Shown here piece after piece: positions 5,431 to 5,689 of a DNA stretch of 5,689 bases. Source of the stretch: an uncultured Oscillospiraceae bacterium (GTDB taxonomy: Bacteria > Bacillota > Clostridia > Oscillospirales > Acutalibacteraceae); NCBI GenBank assembly GCA_900555545.1, contig USLQ01000081.1:1-5689 (forward strand), given 5' to 3'. The notes beneath the pieces were generated by a model that was given only the letters and a program-made list of their open reading frames with translations, was not told the origin of the DNA and searched no databases. The translations under genes were made by a program, and so were the position numbers. Every line of letters starts with the position of its first letter. Within the stretch, counting starts at the first letter, position 1.

Positions 5431-5689
5431 TCAGATCCCCTGATTCTGCGGGATATCCGGCAGGGAGTCAAAGCCCTTCTGGAGATCGGCATCCGTGGGG
5501 ATATAGTCACTCATGGAGCCGCTCAGATAGGATTCATAGGCCGTCATGTCAAAGTAGCCGGTGCCCGTCAGGCCAAAGAGAATGGTCTTGGCCTCGCCGC
5601 TCTCGCGGCACTTGACCGCCTCATCAATCGCGCCCTTGATGGCGTGGGCGGACTCCGGTGCGGGGAGAATCGTCTCCCGCTTGGCGAAG
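5431..5689 (-). CDS. TrpB-like pyridoxal-phosphate enzyme, C-terminal part, cut by right edge
   Basis: The last 86 residues of a protein matching the C-terminus of the TrpB-like (TrpB2-type) PLP-dependent family, which is related to the tryptophan synthase beta chain. ETILPAPESAHAIKGAIDEA is the conserved PAPES-HA block near the active site. KTILFGLTGTGYFDMTAYESYL corresponds to the family's usual LSGHGHFDM-AY segment. The protein ends DIPQNQGI and is followed by TGA at 5431-5433. The PLP lysine and phosphate-binding loop are outside the window. TrpB2-type enzymes can make tryptophan from indole and serine, but in genomes that also have TrpA/TrpB1 the real substrate is often unclear. No other trp gene is visible here. 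A terminator follows at once, so it is the last gene of its transcript. Confidence 0.93.
   Translation of the reverse strand, partial: FAKRETILPAPESAHAIKGAIDEAVKCRESGEAKTILFGLTGTGYFDMTAYESYLSGSMSDYIPTDADLQKGFDSLPDIPQNQGI

Overview
The window looks like a chromosomal stretch of an anaerobic, moderately GC-rich Bacillota, most likely a gut-type Clostridia. This is inferred from a clostridial-style pyruvate formate-lyase, a TrpB-like PLP enzyme, an XRE regulator fused to membrane segments, strong AGGAGG-type ribosome sites and A/T-rich intergenic regions. No mobile element, CRISPR array, rRNA or tRNA was seen. All seven genes lie on the minus strand, so transcription runs from high to low coordinates.

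In transcription order: (1) the C-terminal 86 residues of a TrpB-like PLP enzyme (5431 to the right edge), closed by a clear intrinsic terminator (5381-5412). (2) A single gene (4240-5310) for an alpha/beta-hydrolase with a roughly 110-residue N-terminal region that resembles a winged helix. (3) A two-gene operon (4098 to 2678): a small zinc-ribbon/TM2 membrane protein, then an SPFH-domain protein of the YdjI type ending in a SHOCT domain. It is closed by a strong terminator (2629-2665). (4) A second two-gene operon (2499 to 1068): an XRE helix-turn-helix regulator with four predicted membrane segments, overlapping by 8 bp a five-segment membrane protein with an extracytoplasmic C-terminal domain. 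A weaker hairpin follows (1022-1042). (5) A non-coding gap of about 380 bp carrying the promoter of (6) pflB, whose N-terminal 229 residues run off the left edge.

Two enzymes at the edges are metabolic: anaerobic pyruvate cleavage and a TrpB-family lyase. The middle looks like envelope biology. The TM2/SPFH pair suggests a membrane scaffold, and the XRE/membrane pair suggests a membrane-anchored regulator with a dedicated sensor partner. These two roles are inferred from domain content and gene order. I see no clear proof of a wholly new system. The best candidates for a second look are the XRE/membrane-partner pair, the TM2/SPFH-SHOCT operon and the possible winged-helix fusion on the hydrolase.
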